A stretch of DNA of 64,000 nucleotides from the NCBI RefSeq assembly GCF_039543385.1, contig NZ_BAABJQ010000004.1, positions 434,001 to 498,000 on the forward strand, given 5' to 3'. Source of the DNA: Rugosimonospora acidiphila (GTDB taxonomy: Bacteria; Actinomycetota; Actinomycetes; Mycobacteriales; Micromonosporaceae). The notes under the pieces are model-generated. The model searched no databases and was not told the DNA's origin. It saw only the letters and a program-made list of their open reading frames with translations. Shown piece by piece: positions 1 to 8,645 of this stretch. Positions within the stretch are counted from its first letter, which is position 1; every line of letters starts with the position of its first letter. The translations under genes and the position numbers were made by a program.

Positions 1-1028
1 CTGACCGAGGTCACCTCGTACCCGGACCGGACGAAGATCTCGATGATGCCGGCGGCCATGATGCCGGAGCCGATCACGCCGACCTTGGTGACCGGCCGGG
101 CCGCCTCGGCCGTCGCGCCGGCCGGTGCCGGGGTCAGCTCGTCGTCGACCACGACGGGCGAGCCCGGCTTCTCGTACGTGTAGAAGCCCCGCCCGGTCTT
201 GCGGCCCAGCAGCCCGGCGGTGACCATCTGCTTGAGCATCGCCACCGGCGCGTGCCGGCGGTCCCGCCCGCCCCGCCGGTACATGGTGTCCAGGATCTCG
301 TAGGTGGTGTCGAGCCCGATGAGATCCATCAGCGCGAGCGGGCCCATCGGCAGGCCGCAGCCCAGCCGCATGGCGGCGTCCATGTCCTCCCGGCTGACGT
401 AGCCGGCCTCGTACCGGGACGCGGCGTGGTTGAGGTACCCGAAGAGCAGTCCGTTGGCGATGAAGCCGGCCCGGTCGTTGATGGTGACGTCGACCTTGCC
501 GAGGCGCGTGCACAGGGCCTCGATGTCGGCCACCACGTCGGCGGAGGTGATCACCGTCTTGACCACCTCGACCAGCTTCATCACCGGTGCCGGGTTGAAG
601 AAGTGCATGCCCACCACCTGGTTGGGCCGGTGGGTGGCGACCGAGATCTCGGTGACGCTCAGCGAGCTGGTGTTGGTGGCCAGGATCGCATCGGGATGGC
701 ACACCCGGTCCAGCTCGGCGAAGATCCGCTGCTTGAGGTCCAGATGCTCCGGTACCGCCTCGACGACCAGGTCGCAGGCGGCCAGCCCGCCGAGCCCGAC
801 GACGAACCGGACGTGGGCCAGCAGCGCGTCCCGGTCCGGCGCGGACAGCTTGCCCCTGGCCACGGCGCGGTCCACGGAGGCGGTCAGCGTGGCCCGCCCC
901 CGGTCCAGCGCGGCCTCGTTGACCTCGCTCGCGATCACGTCGATGCCGTTGCGGGCGAAGACCTCGACGATGCCGGCGCCCATCGTCCCCAGGCCCACCA
1001 CGCCCACGGTGTCGAACTGCCTCGCCAC
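1..1028 (-). CDS. 3-hydroxyacyl-CoA dehydrogenase, tandem-domain form (partial, runs off left edge)
   Basis: NAD-dependent oxidation of 3-hydroxyacyl-CoA, probably 3-hydroxybutyryl-CoA. The GTG start at 1028 follows a GGGAGG ribosome site. The N-terminal Rossmann motif GLGTMGAG, the substrate loop NTSSLSV, the HFFNPAPVMKLVE block and a C-terminal GRKTGRGFYTYE block make one complete dehydrogenase of about 280 residues. The reading frame then continues through an Ala/Pro-rich linker into a second Rossmann motif (GVIGSGIMAAG) that is cut by the window edge, so this is the two-copy fused form of roughly 590 residues known in actinomycetes. It diverges from the aldehyde dehydrogenase across a 103-bp gap. 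A single-domain paralogue lies at 16216-17064. Substrate chain length cannot be told from sequence. Confidence 0.9.
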   Translation of the reverse strand, partial: MARQFDTVGVVGLGTMGAGIVEVFARNGIDVIASEVNEAALDRGRATLTASVDRAVARGKLSAPDRDALLAHVRFVVGLGGLAACDLVVEAVPEHLDLKQRIFAELDRVCHPDAILATNTSSLSVTEISVATHRPNQVVGMHFFNPAPVMKLVEVVKTVITSADVVADIEALCTRLGKVDVTINDRAGFIANGLLFGYLNHAASRYEAGYVSREDMDAAMRLGCGLPMGPLALMDLIGLDTTYEILDTMYRRGGRDRRHAPVAMLKQMVTAGLLGRKTGRGFYTYEKPGSPVVVDDELTPAPAGATAEAARPVTKVGVIGSGIMAAGIIEIFVRSGYEVTSV

Positions 1029-1100
1029 GACCCGCCTCCCCTGCGCCAACGGTCACTTGGCAGCAGTCTGCCACGTCCGCGGCGAACGCGACGATCGCAG

Positions 1101-1120
1101 GCTACCGGCGAGTAGGTAGC
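1101..1120. promoter_or_regulatory. palindrome in divergent promoter region
   Basis: GCTACC and GGTAGC form a perfect 6-bp inverted repeat with an 8-bp spacer, 11 bp before the aldehyde dehydrogenase start and between two divergent genes. The size fits a dimeric regulator such as a TetR-family protein. No such regulator is encoded next to it in this window, so the binder is unknown. Confidence 0.35.
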
Positions 1121-1131
1121 GGACCTATCAT

Positions 1132-2643
1132 GTGCGGATGACCGCCACCCACGCTCCTGGCGTCCCCGTCGTCGAGGACGGTCACCTCGTCTCCTCGAAT
1201 CCGGCCACCGGCGAACAGATCGGTCGCTTCCCGGCGTCCGGCGAGTCCGACGTGGCCGACGCGGTGCGGCGGGCCCGGCAGGCCGCGGCCTGGTGGGCGG
1301 CGCTCGGCTTCGCCGGCCGGCGGGAGCGGCTGCTGCGCTGGCGCGCGGCCCTGGCCAACCGGCTGGAGGAACTGGCCGAGCTGATGCACCGGGAGGGCGG
1401 CAAGCCGGTCGCCGAGGCGATCGTGGAGGCGGCCGGCGCGATCGACCACATCGCGTGGGCCGCCAAGCACGCGCGCTCGGTGCTGGGCCCCCGGCGGGTA
1501 CGCAGTTCCCTCATGCAGATCGAGTACGCGTCCCGGCTGGAGTACCTGCCCTACGGGGTGGTCGGCGTCATCGGCCCGTGGAACTACCCGGTGCTGACCC
1601 CGATCGGGTCCATCGGGTACGCCCTGGCCGCCGGCAACGCGGTGGTGTTCAAGCCCAGCGAGTACACCCCGGCGATCGGTGCGTGGTTGGTGGACCGGTT
1701 CGTCGAGGTGGTGCCTGAGCAGCCGGTACTGCAGGCGGTGTTCGGCACCGGTGACGTGGGTGCCGCGCTGTGCCGCTCGGGCGTGAACAAGCTGGCGTTC
1801 ACCGGCTCCACGGCCACCGGCAAGAAGGTGATGGCGGCCTGCGCCGAGACGCTGACCCCGGTCCTGGCCGAGTGCGGCGGCAAGGACGCGATGATCGTCG
1901 ACGCGGACGCGGACCTGGACGGCGCGGTCGCCGCCGCCGTCTGGGGCGGCATGACCAACGCCGGCCAGACCTGCGTGGGCATCGAGCGGGTATACGTCGC
2001 GGACGCGGTGTACGACGCGTTCCTGGGGCGGCTGGTGGAGCGGGCGGCCCGGCTGACGGTGGGCATCGAGGACGGCGCGGACTTCGGCCCGATCACCATG
2101 CCCGGCCAGATCGACACGATCCGGCGGCACATCGCCGACGCGCTGGAGCGCGGGGGCAGGGCGGCGCTGGGTGGGCCCGACGCGGTACAGCCGCCGTACG
2201 TGCGGCCGACGATCCTGGTGGACGTGCCGGAGGACGCGGCGGCGGTGCGGGAGGAGACCTTCGGGCCGACGCTGACGGTGACCCGGGTGGCCGACGCCGA
2301 CGAGGGGGTACGGCTGGCCAACGCCAGCCGGTACGGGCTCGGCGGCGCGGTGTTCTCCCGGTCGCGGGGTGTCGCGCTGGCCCGGCAACTGCGCTCGGGC
2401 ATGACGGCGGTGAACTCGGCGATCTCGTTCGCGGGCATGCCCGGACTGCCCTTCGGTGGAGTGGGCGACTCCGGCTTCGGGCGCATCCACGGCGCCGACG
2501 GGCTGCGCGAGTTCGCCCGGCCGAAGGCGATCACGAAGCGCCGGATGCGCTCGCTGCTGCCGGCGCTGTCGTTCGACCGCACGCCCAAGCAGGTGGCCCA
2601 GATCGCCCGGGCGGTTCGGCTGCTGCACGGCCGTCCCCGCTGA
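1132..2643 (+). CDS. aldehyde dehydrogenase family protein
   Basis: NAD(P)-dependent oxidation of an aldehyde to an acid. At 503 residues it has the usual family length. Visible landmarks are GPWNYP near 148, the cofactor-binding KPSEYTP (Lys174), FTGSTATG near 223, general base Glu247 in AECGGKD, and catalytic Cys281 in NAGQTCVG, followed by EETFGP and the C-terminal FGGVGDSGFGR. The last 50 residues are basic and hydrophobic, as in coniferyl-aldehyde or long-chain aldehyde dehydrogenases that associate with membranes. I used the GTG at 1132; the ATG two codons later is equally possible. It converges with the lipase gene 24 bp downstream. The exact aldehyde is not predictable. Confidence 0.93.
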   Translation: MRMTATHAPGVPVVEDGHLVSSNPATGEQIGRFPASGESDVADAVRRARQAAAWWAALGFAGRRERLLRWRAALANRLEELAELMHREGGKPVAEAIVEAAGAIDHIAWAAKHARSVLGPRRVRSSLMQIEYASRLEYLPYGVVGVIGPWNYPVLTPIGSIGYALAAGNAVVFKPSEYTPAIGAWLVDRFVEVVPEQPVLQAVFGTGDVGAALCRSGVNKLAFTGSTATGKKVMAACAETLTPVLAECGGKDAMIVDADADLDGAVAAAVWGGMTNAGQTCVGIERVYVADAVYDAFLGRLVERAARLTVGIEDGADFGPITMPGQIDTIRRHIADALERGGRAALGGPDAVQPPYVRPTILVDVPEDAAAVREETFGPTLTVTRVADADEGVRLANASRYGLGGAVFSRSRGVALARQLRSGMTAVNSAISFAGMPGLPFGGVGDSGFGRIHGADGLREFARPKAITKRRMRSLLPALSFDRTPKQVAQIARAVRLLHGRPR

Positions 2644-2667
2644 CGGGGCGACCGTCGAGCCGGGCGG

Positions 2668-3549
2668 CTACCAGGTGAAGCTGCCCGGGTAGGTCACCCG
2701 GGCGATCTCGTCCTGGCCCGCCCCGTTGGGGTGGAAGAAGTCCAGCGAGGACAGCTCACCCATGCCGAAGCTGGTCCTGTGCACCGCGCCGCCGTCCCAC
2801 CGGCACAGGTGCCCGTACCCGGCGCAGGCCCGCTCCAACTGGTCGTCGTACGCGTCGACCTGGTCGCGGAACGCCTGCCGCCTGGTGACGTCGGCGGCCG
2901 CCGTCGAGGTGGGGTTGGCCAGCAACTGCGGGCAGATCCCCGCCGCCGACCACACCGCCCGGGCCAGCCGGCTGGTGTGCCCGACCTCCCAGACCCGGTA
3001 CACGTCGGGAATGCTCACCATCAGGATGCGGGTCTGCGGGCTGCGCGACTTGACCGCGTTCAGGGCGGCCCCGAGCGCCGTGGCGAACGTCGAGGTGGCG
3101 GTCATGGTGGACCGGCAGGCGTCGTTCGCGCCGATCATGATGGTCAGGTACGCCGGGTGGTTCGCCGCCGCCTGCTCGGCCTGGCTGGCCAGGCCCGCCG
3201 CGGTCGCGCCGGACACGGCGTAGTTCCTCTGGTGCCCCTTGATCGCCGGATTGTCGGCGAGGATCCGCTTGTAGTGGCTGTCGACCAGCGTGCCCGTGCC
3301 GGTGGACCAGGAGTTGCGCGGGCAGTCGGACGGTGCGATGCAGGTGGCGTACCCGGCCGTGATCGAGTCACCGATCGCGGCCATGGACGACGGCATGCCG
3401 GCCACCGGTTTCGGTGTGCCCGGCGTACGGGTCGTCGAGGTCGGAGGCGGGTTACCGAGGCCGCCCGACTGGCCGCCCACCTCCCCGTTGCACGCCAGTG
3501 CCACGATCGCCAGCAGCGCGCAGGCCGCAGCCCACCATCGACGCGCCAT
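2668..3549 (-). CDS. secreted SGNH/GDSL-family hydrolase
   Basis: Probable extracellular or surface esterase/lipase, 293 residues. It starts with a basic n-region and a hydrophobic stretch ending ALAC; the lipobox is imperfect, so either lipoprotein anchoring or ordinary secretion is possible. A Pro/Thr-rich linker follows. The SGNH blocks are clear: GDSITAG with the nucleophile Ser, MIGANDAC (block III Asn), and SLDFFHPN carrying the catalytic Asp and His near the C-terminus. Several cysteines suggest disulfides. It lies only 8 bp behind the S53 peptidase gene on the same strand, so the two are probably co-transcribed as a secreted hydrolase pair. The natural ester substrate is unknown. Confidence 0.88.
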   Translation of the reverse strand: MARRWWAAACALLAIVALACNGEVGGQSGGLGNPPPTSTTRTPGTPKPVAGMPSSMAAIGDSITAGYATCIAPSDCPRNSWSTGTGTLVDSHYKRILADNPAIKGHQRNYAVSGATAAGLASQAEQAAANHPAYLTIMIGANDACRSTMTATSTFATALGAALNAVKSRSPQTRILMVSIPDVYRVWEVGHTSRLARAVWSAAGICPQLLANPTSTAAADVTRRQAFRDQVDAYDDQLERACAGYGHLCRWDGGAVHRTSFGMGELSSLDFFHPNGAGQDEIARVTYPGSFTW

Positions 3550-3557
3550 GACCCGCG

Positions 3558-5048
3558 CTACCCCCCTAGTATCTGGACGATCTGCTCACCCCGCGGACTG
3601 CCGAGTCCGGTGCACGGGTCCCAGCCGGGGCCGGCGTGGTAGCCGCCGTTGTCCCCGGTCGTGATGTCCACGAACGCCGCCGGATGCGCGTACAGCCGCT
3701 CGTGCGGCTCGCCGGTCTTCGTGCCGTTGCGCTCGTTGGCCAGCGCGGTCAGCCCTGCCCACAGCGGCGCCACCGCGCTGGTGCCGCCGATCACCGCGTC
3801 CCGCCCGTTCACCCGCACCTGGTAGCCGGTCAGGGGGTCGGCGTCGCCGGCCACGTCCGGCACCCCGCGCCCGACCGTCTCCTTCGGATTCCTCGGGACC
3901 TTGGCGTTGCCCTGGTAGTCGGGGAGTCCGAAGTGGGTGCTGACCCCGCCGCCGGTGGCGCCGTTGCCGGTGGCGCTGTCGTTCCAGACCACCTCGCCTG
4001 ACTCGGACAGGGTGGTGCCGCCGCAGCCGACCACGTGCGGGCTGGACGCCGGGAAGTCAACGTTGTCGCCGGTGCCGTTGTCCCGGGAGCCGTCGTCGCC
4101 GGCCGCCGCGTACACGGTGATCCCGAGCGCGCCCGCGTCGGCGAACAGCTCGTCGTAGGCGTCCATCGCCTGCGTGGTCCAGTCGGCCTCGGCCTCACCC
4201 CAGCTGATCGAGATGATCGACGGCTTGTGCCGGGTGTCGTGCACCGCGGCGGCGATCGCGTCGTAGAAGCCGCTGGTGGTGTTGGGTGCGAAGTAGACCA
4301 CGATGTGCGCACCGGGCGCGACGGCGCCGATCACCTCGATGTCGAGCATGACCTCGGCATCCGCGTCGTCGCCGGGCGTACTCTTCGCCCCGTCCACCGA
4401 CACGGCACTGACCGTGGGCCGCTTGACGCCCTGCTTGGCGAAATACTCGGTGAGGTCGGCGGTGCGGTACCCGCCACCCAGCTCGATCACCGCTACGGCC
4501 TGCCCGGCGCCGGTCGCGCCGGACGGGAAGCCGTACCGGCGGGCGACCTCGCCCGGCGGATACCCGCTGGTCGCGGCCCGGGGCGCCACCCCCTCGGCCC
4601 GGCTGGCCGCGCGCGGGTCGTGGGCGATCCGGAAGTGCGCCCGAGCCTGCGGGCGGTCGTCCAGCCCGAGCACGGCGACCACCACCCCGGCCAGCTCGGC
4701 CGGCACGTGGACGTCGCCCTCGCGCCCCCGGTAGGTCTGCCCGTCCCCGGTGTACCTGCCGAGGTTCACCCCGAACGCCGCGTTCATCTGGGCGACGCTG
4801 CCGAGCAGTCCGACCGAACGCGCGGTCGGGTTCACCGCGGTGACCGACAGCCCGTGATCCTCGGCGAACCGTTCCACCAGGGCCAACTCGGCCGATTCCG
4901 CCGGCGCGCCCGAACGCGGCGCGGCCCGGCGCAGGATGACGGTCACCCGGACCGCCTCGTTCGGGTCTGCGTCACCGACCCGAACCGCCCCGGACACCGC
5001 CTCGCGGCCACTGCCCGGTACGACGTGATCGGGGGGATTTTGTGTCAC
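3558..5048 (-). CDS. S53 family serine-carboxyl peptidase (sedolisin/kumamolisin type)
   Basis: Acid endopeptidase with a Ser-Glu-Asp triad. Of 496 residues, about 1-160 form the activation prodomain, which is removed on maturation. The catalytic domain has Glu232 and Asp236 at the E-x3-D spacing typical of kumamolisin, an oxyanion Asp in AAAGDDGS near 318, and the nucleophile Ser424 in GGTSAVAP. The C-terminal VDITTGDNGGYHAGPGWDPC looks like the family calcium site. No convincing N-terminal signal peptide is seen in the chosen start, as is common for bacterial S53 precursors. It is followed by the lipase gene and preceded by the remnant of another acid-peptidase family (G1), suggesting a local cluster of acid-active secreted hydrolases. 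Confidence 0.93.
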   Translation of the reverse strand: MTQNPPDHVVPGSGREAVSGAVRVGDADPNEAVRVTVILRRAAPRSGAPAESAELALVERFAEDHGLSVTAVNPTARSVGLLGSVAQMNAAFGVNLGRYTGDGQTYRGREGDVHVPAELAGVVVAVLGLDDRPQARAHFRIAHDPRAASRAEGVAPRAATSGYPPGEVARRYGFPSGATGAGQAVAVIELGGGYRTADLTEYFAKQGVKRPTVSAVSVDGAKSTPGDDADAEVMLDIEVIGAVAPGAHIVVYFAPNTTSGFYDAIAAAVHDTRHKPSIISISWGEAEADWTTQAMDAYDELFADAGALGITVYAAAGDDGSRDNGTGDNVDFPASSPHVVGCGGTTLSESGEVVWNDSATGNGATGGGVSTHFGLPDYQGNAKVPRNPKETVGRGVPDVAGDADPLTGYQVRVNGRDAVIGGTSAVAPLWAGLTALANERNGTKTGEPHERLYAHPAAFVDITTGDNGGYHAGPGWDPCTGLGSPRGEQIVQILGG

Positions 5049-5067
5049 TCAGCGAGAGTACGGCGTA

Positions 5068-5093
5068 ACGGGACGGGTAGGAACCCGTCCCGT
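5068..5093 (-). terminator. hairpin terminator after the G1 peptidase remnant
   Basis: ACGGGACGGGT and ACCCGTCCCGT form a perfect 11-bp stem with a 4-nt loop (AGGA), between the remnant's stop codon (5109) and the S53 start (5048). This is a factor-independent-type hairpin without a clear U-tract, usual in high-GC genomes. It would insulate the S53-lipase unit from upstream reading. Confidence 0.6.
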
Positions 5094-5108
5094 CGCGACA
5101 GATTTAAG

Positions 5109-5486
5109 TCACTCGTGCTGGTAGGCGATTGAGAAGTTCCCGCCGCTCAGCGCGCCGGTGTGGGCCTCGTAGACGCCGTTGCTCGGATCGAGAGCGACCG
5201 GGTGAACGGCGGACAGGCTGCTGCCGTTGACGGTCGAGCCGGTGAAGCTGATGGTGCCGAAGTTCGGGTACCGGCCGGGCGGCGACTCGACGATCACTTC
5301 GGCGCTGGAGCGCCGGCCCGAGCTCAGCATGTCAATCGGTTGATTCCAATAGATGAGACTCTTTCTCAACGGCTCGGAGAACTGGTCGGGGTCGCCGCGC
5401 GGCACCAGAGGCGCCGCGCCAGACCGCTCGGGAGGGGCGGTCCGGTGATGAGTCGAGGGTTGCCCCACGGCGCCCGCGCCGGCCAC
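5109..5486 (-). pseudogene. truncated G1-family (eqolisin) peptidase remnant
   Basis: The 125-residue frame has an uninformative basic N-terminus (about 1-48), but its last 75 residues resemble the C-terminal beta-sandwich of G1 glutamic peptidases: a SAE-x-IVE block (Glu63 would be the catalytic glutamate; the usual Trp after Glu is Val here), then FGTISFTGSTVNGSS and a closing FSIAYQH strand. Complete bacterial G1 enzymes have over 200 residues, with a catalytic Gln in the N-terminal half, and that half is absent. Reading upstream on this strand meets guaB1 within 15 bp, so the gene is cut off at its 5' side. I infer a non-functional relic; family assignment is from memory of the motifs and needs a profile search. 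Confidence 0.5.
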
Positions 5487-5500
5487 GGATACTTGCGCTT

Positions 5501-7009
5501 ATGCGTCTGCTTCATCCGACACCCATGCACGACCTGACCTACGACGACGTGTTCATGGTGCCCAGCCGCTCATCGGTCGGGTCCCGCATGGCGGTCGACC
5601 TGAGCACCCACGACGGCAGCGGCACCACCATCCCGGTGGTGGCCGCGAACATGACGGCGGTGGCCGGGCGGCGGATGGCCGAGACGCTGGCCCGGCGGGG
5701 TGGGCTCGTGGTCATTCCGCAGGACATCCCGGTGGACGTGGTCGCCGAGGTGGTCTCCTGGATCAAGCAGCGGCACGTCGTGTACGACACTCCGATCACC
5801 CTCGGCCCGACCGACACCGTGTCGGAGGCCCTGGCCCTGCTGCCCAAGCGCGCCCACGGCGCGGTGGTGGTGGTCGACGGCGACCGGCCGATGGGCATAG
5901 TGACCGAGGCCGACTGCGCCGAGGTCGACCGGTTCACCCAACTGTCGGCGATCATGTCCACGCCCATCGAGTCGCTGCCCGCCGGGATCTCGCCCCGGGA
6001 CGCGTTCGCCCGGCTCGCGCCCGGCCGCCACCGGATCGCACCGGTGGTCGACGAGAGCGGCAGGATGGTCGGCATCCTGACCCGCAAGGCCGCCCTGCGG
6101 GCCACCCTGTACGAGCCCGCCGTCGACGGGCAGGGACGGCTGCGGGTGGCCGCCGCGCTCGGAATCGCCGGCTCGGCCGGCGGCGCCGCCCGCAACAGCA
6201 CCTACGGCGCCGCGGGCGCCAGCGGCAGCGGCCACGGCAACCCCACCAGCGATCCGGCCGGGCGGGCCGACAAGCTGCTCGCCGCCGGGGTCGACGTGCT
6301 GGTGGTGGACACCGCCCACGGGCACCAGGAGGCCATGATCGACGCCCTGCGCGCGGTCCGCGCGCTGGACCCGCAGGTACCGGTGGTGGCCGGCAACGTG
6401 GTGACCGCCGACGGCGTACGGGATCTGGTCGCGGCGGGCGCCGACATCGTGAAGGTCGGGGTCGGCCCGGGCGCCATGTGCACCACCCGGATGATGACCG
6501 GGGTCGGCCGGCCGCAGTTCTCCGCCGTGCTCGAATGCGCCGCGGCGGCTCGCGGGCTGGGCGCGCACGTGTGGGCCGACGGCGGCGTGCGCCACCCGCG
6601 CGACGTCGCGCTGGCGCTGGCGGCCGGCGCGTCCAACGTCATGGTCGGTTCCTGGTTCGCCGGCACCAACGAGTCGCCGGGTGATGTGCAGCGCGACCAC
6701 GACGGCCGGCTGTACAAGGAGAACTACGGGATGGCCTCCAAGCGGGCGGTCACCCGGCGCACCGCCGAGGAGTCGGCCTACGACCGGGCCCGCAAGGCGC
6801 TGTTCGAGGAGGGCGTCTCCACCGCGCGGATGTACCTGGACCCGGTGCGCCCCGGCATCGAGGACATCCTCGACAGCATCGTGACGGGGGTGCGCTCGGC
6901 GTGCACCTACGCGGGCGCCAGCGACCTGGAGGAGCTGCACGAGCGGGCGGTGGTCGGCGTGCAGAGCGCGGCCGGCTTCGCCGAGGGGAAGCCGCTGTCC
7001 AGCTGGTGA
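5501..7009 (+). CDS. guaB1: GuaB1 family IMP dehydrogenase-related protein (probable GMP reductase)
   Basis: Purine nucleotide interconversion in the cytoplasm. At 502 residues it has the IMPDH architecture: a (beta/alpha)8 barrel split by two CBS motifs (about residues 95-205), the phosphate-binding GAMCTTRM loop with the catalytic Cys, and a flap near the C-terminus. The opening DLTYDDVFMVPSRS is characteristic of the actinobacterial GuaB1 subgroup rather than the true IMPDH (GuaB2). Mycobacterial GuaB1 has been shown to act as a GMP reductase, so salvage of GMP to IMP is the likely role. An insert rich in Gly, Ala and Ser (about 225-250) precedes the second half-barrel. The ATG at 5501 begins the conserved N-terminus. 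Confidence 0.88.
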   Translation: MRLLHPTPMHDLTYDDVFMVPSRSSVGSRMAVDLSTHDGSGTTIPVVAANMTAVAGRRMAETLARRGGLVVIPQDIPVDVVAEVVSWIKQRHVVYDTPITLGPTDTVSEALALLPKRAHGAVVVVDGDRPMGIVTEADCAEVDRFTQLSAIMSTPIESLPAGISPRDAFARLAPGRHRIAPVVDESGRMVGILTRKAALRATLYEPAVDGQGRLRVAAALGIAGSAGGAARNSTYGAAGASGSGHGNPTSDPAGRADKLLAAGVDVLVVDTAHGHQEAMIDALRAVRALDPQVPVVAGNVVTADGVRDLVAAGADIVKVGVGPGAMCTTRMMTGVGRPQFSAVLECAAAARGLGAHVWADGGVRHPRDVALALAAGASNVMVGSWFAGTNESPGDVQRDHDGRLYKENYGMASKRAVTRRTAEESAYDRARKALFEEGVSTARMYLDPVRPGIEDILDSIVTGVRSACTYAGASDLEELHERAVVGVQSAAGFAEGKPLSSW

Positions 7010-7035
7010 GCGGGGCCGGGCCGGCTCCGGCCGGG

Positions 7036-7110
7036 CCTCAACCGGCCGGGCCTCCGCCGGCGGGGCCTCCGCCGGCGGGGCCTCCGCTGGCGGGGCCTCA
7101 ACGGGCGAGG
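7036..7110. repeat. tandem 15-bp repeat, five units
   Basis: Five head-to-tail units based on CCTCCGCCGGCGGGG (7036-7050, 7051-7065, 7066-7080, 7081-7095, 7096-7110); the second and third are identical and the outer two diverge. It sits at the convergence of guaB1 and the flippase gene and covers the latter's stop codon. The GC-rich units could fold and help terminate both transcripts, or simply reflect slippage. Confidence 0.8.
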
Positions 7111-8459
7111 TCCGACCGGTCCGGCGCGGCGTGCCTGGCGCCGCGCTGCGGCCCAGACCAGTCGCCCGGTACCGGCTCGACCTCGGCGCGGTCGGTCGCC
7201 GACCCGACGAGCCGGTGCAGGGCGTACCGGTAGAACGCGATCATCGTGAGCAGGCTGACCGCCGCCCCGCCGGTCAGCCCCCACACGGCGCCGTGCAGCC
7301 CGTCCGCGTCGCCGCCGGCGATCAGGCCGGCCAGGCTCGCGGCGGTGTAGACCACGTACCGGAAGAACAGCAGCCGGGCTCTGTGCATGCCGCGCAGCGC
7401 GGCCGCGAACGGCAGCTCGACCAGGTAGATGCCGGCCTGCACGCACAGCGGCAGGGCCAGCGGCGCGATGTCGGCGAACTTGCTGAGCCGGGCGAGCACG
7501 AACGCCGACAGCGGCGCCACGGTCACCACCATCAACACCGCGAGCCCGACGAAGGCGACCGCGAGCAGGGCGGTCTGGTGACGCATGCGCTCCGCCGCCG
7601 TACGCCCCTCCCGAGCCGGCCGGCGGCTCGCGTCCCCGGCCAGCCGGGACAGCCTCGGCACGATCAGGCTCTGTACCGCCTGAATGAAGTTCTGCACCGG
7701 CTGGATCAGCGCGGTCTGGCCGCCGCGCAGGCCGGACAGGTCGCGCTGGGACAGCCGACCGCTGACCAGGAAGCTGATCGCCTGCACCTGGATCTGGCCG
7801 ACGATCTGGGTGGCGGTGAACCAGCCGGACAGGTGCCTGGTCTCGCTGATCCACTGGCGCGGGTCGCCCCGCCACGGCCGCTGCCCGGTACGCGCCAGGA
7901 AGACCAGCGCCCCGGCGAGCGCGCCCAGCCCCCAGCTCACGAAGATCGCCCCGGCCGACCGGTGGCCGGCGAGCAGGAACCCGGTCATCGCGGCCGCCTG
8001 GATCGTCACCCAGACCAGGTCGATCAGCAGGCAGCTGCCCTGCTCCCGGACCGCGAGGTACCCGGCGCGGCCGGTGTCGTGCAGCAGTATCACCGGCAGG
8101 AAGGGCGCCAGCCAGACCAGATCCTGAAGGTCGATGTTGCCGCTCCGGGGCCGAAGCACCCAGATCACCAGCAGTACGGCGACGGCCACCACACCGAACG
8201 TGACCGCCATGGCCAGCCCGTTGCGCATCAGCCGGGCGCGGCGCTGTTCGTCGAGCCGGGCGGCCAGCACGATCAGCACCTCGCCGACGAACGCCCGGTT
8301 CAGGGTGAGCACCAGGTACGCCAGTCCCAGCGAGAGCACCATGGCCCCGGCCCGGGCGCGGGTGAGCAGGGCGAGCGCGAGGATGGTGTTGGCGGCGTTG
8401 GCGCACGCGATGATCGCCTGGTCGCTCAGCCCGGCGGCCACCCGGCGCGCGCCCCGCAC
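7098..8459 (-). CDS. MATE/Wzx-like polysaccharide flippase, membrane protein
   Basis: An integral membrane protein of 453 residues with about 12 predicted hydrophobic segments separated by short Arg-rich loops, the layout of lipopolysaccharide/O-antigen flippases (Wzx, MVF or polysaccharide biosynthesis families). It would move a lipid-linked sugar or related amphiphile across the cytoplasmic membrane. No glycosyltransferase or other cell-envelope synthesis gene lies next to it, so the substrate is open. The GTG start at 8459 gives a charged N-terminus (MRGARR) before the first membrane span. The last 30 residues are hydrophilic and overlap the tandem repeat. A general multidrug MATE transporter is the main alternative. 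Confidence 0.75.
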   Translation of the reverse strand: MRGARRVAAGLSDQAIIACANAANTILALALLTRARAGAMVLSLGLAYLVLTLNRAFVGEVLIVLAARLDEQRRARLMRNGLAMAVTFGVVAVAVLLVIWVLRPRSGNIDLQDLVWLAPFLPVILLHDTGRAGYLAVREQGSCLLIDLVWVTIQAAAMTGFLLAGHRSAGAIFVSWGLGALAGALVFLARTGQRPWRGDPRQWISETRHLSGWFTATQIVGQIQVQAISFLVSGRLSQRDLSGLRGGQTALIQPVQNFIQAVQSLIVPRLSRLAGDASRRPAREGRTAAERMRHQTALLAVAFVGLAVLMVVTVAPLSAFVLARLSKFADIAPLALPLCVQAGIYLVELPFAAALRGMHRARLLFFRYVVYTAASLAGLIAGGDADGLHGAVWGLTGGAAVSLLTMIAFYRYALHRLVGSATDRAEVEPVPGDWSGPQRGARHAAPDRSDLAR

Positions 8460-8645
8460 GTCACCGCCCGCCCGAGTCGACCCGCGCCGGTCTCGGGCGC
8501 GCGGGCTGGGCGTGGCGGTGGGTGGGACTCACGACACGGAGGGTAGTCGCCGGATAGACACGTCCGGCGCGAAACGGCCGAATCGCCGCCCGGCGTGGCG
8601 GCCGCCTCCGCTATGGATGACCTGCCGAAACCCGGCCCGCGCCGG

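Noticed and set aside
1102..2628. 508-residue minus-strand frame over the aldehyde dehydrogenase
   Set aside because: It overlaps a gene with all family motifs intact and has the His/Arg/Gly-rich composition of an antisense frame.
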